From: Acidovorax sp. CCYZU-2555
Lineage (GTDB): Bacteria; Pseudomonadota; Gammaproteobacteria; Burkholderiales; Burkholderiaceae_C
Direction of reading: 5' to 3'
Length of the DNA: 52,726 bases
Assembly: GCF_018413525.1 (NCBI RefSeq)
Contig: NZ_JAHCDD010000038.1
Span: forward strand, 1 to 52,726
A model generated the notes under the pieces. That model searched no databases and had not been told where the DNA came from. It was given only the letters and a program-made list of their open reading frames with translations. Positions 52,642-52,726 of the stretch are shown in pieces. The translations under genes and the position numbers were made by a program. Every line of letters begins with the position of its first letter. Position 1 is the stretch's first letter.

Positions 52642-52726
52642 TCAGCGCAATGCCCGAAACTCGCTGGGCGCCATGCCGGCATACGCCTTGAACGCGCGGC
52701 TGAAATGCGCGCTGTTGCTGAAGCCG
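52642..52726 (-). CDS. AraC-family regulator, C-terminal end (partial)
   Basis: The last 27 codons of a gene that continues beyond the window: GFSNSAHFSRAFKAYAG followed by MAPSEFRALR, the second HTH of the AraC/XylS domain with the conserved GFxxxxxFSRxFKxxxG and P-x-x-x-R pattern. Nothing can be said about its ligand domain or targets. Confidence 0.88.
   Translation of the reverse strand, partial: GFSNSAHFSRAFKAYAGMAPSEFRALR

Overview
The window is a high-GC chromosomal segment that reads as Burkholderiales, most likely Comamonadaceae (Acidovorax, Comamonas or Delftia type). The grounds are protein features: dnaG followed by rpoD with a long Lys/Ala-rich sigma70 N-terminus, a parE/lytic transglycosylase/parC cluster, the ParC sequence HGDQSAYD, a Bug/TctC solute-binding protein beside a CaiB-type CoA transferase, and the REP-like and other dispersed repeats. 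No phage, integrase, transposase, rRNA, tRNA or CRISPR array was seen.

Layout. 1-689: the 3' end of map (methionine aminopeptidase) and an SMR efflux protein. 690-1467: no protein gene; REP-like repeats that have grown into a 27-bp tandem array, then an AT-rich stretch, a promoter-like site and a rho-independent terminator that together suggest a small RNA. 1468-2656: an SDR oxidoreductase divergent from an HxlR regulator. 2721-7425: dnaG and rpoD. 7544-10238: MaoC-like and PaaI-like hotdog proteins divergent from a MarR regulator and an Old Yellow Enzyme. 10264-20787: the most unusual region, a catabolic island with a 2-oxoglutarate/Fe(II) dioxygenase, a CDA-fold deaminase, a RutR-like TetR regulator, an orphan plant-type ferredoxin, a flavodoxin-fold NAD(P)H oxidoreductase, a CodA-like amidohydrolase, a Rid-family protein, a creatininase-family hydrolase, a ThiY/NitT-type ABC importer and an FAD-linked oxidase. 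A near-perfect RutR-type palindrome lies just before the ferredoxin start. Together they look like an uptake and degradation route for a pyrimidine-like or other N-heterocycle. 20800-25058: a Bug-type binding protein, a CaiB/BaiF CoA transferase and an HMG-CoA-lyase-type enzyme, divergent from a LysR regulator.

25252-32669 carries a winged-helix regulator, an FKBP prolyl isomerase, ppsA divergent from its regulator ppsR, then ahpC/ahpF and bacterioferritin (peroxide and iron defence). 32759-38001 holds a VF530-family protein, a tightly coupled four-gene operon of poorly characterised proteins (dehydrogenase-like, SRPBCC, DoxX-like, DUF2269), and a circularly permuted ATP-grasp/alpha-E pair. 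38114-46438 has comEC, a RidA protein, and the topoisomerase IV genes parE and parC with a lytic transglycosylase between them. 46575-48484 holds an MFS transporter, a 48-residue membrane peptide gene and a methyltransferase, apparently co-transcribed. 48606-52726 has dapA-bamC, an Ala-rich small lipoprotein, a RoxA-type ribosomal oxygenase and the C-terminus of an AraC-family regulator.

Most of the window is housekeeping. The parts most likely to hold new biology are the 10.3-20.8 kb catabolic island, the possible small RNA near 1.25-1.46 kb, and the coupled small-protein operons. All assignments come from reading the sequence; no database search was run.
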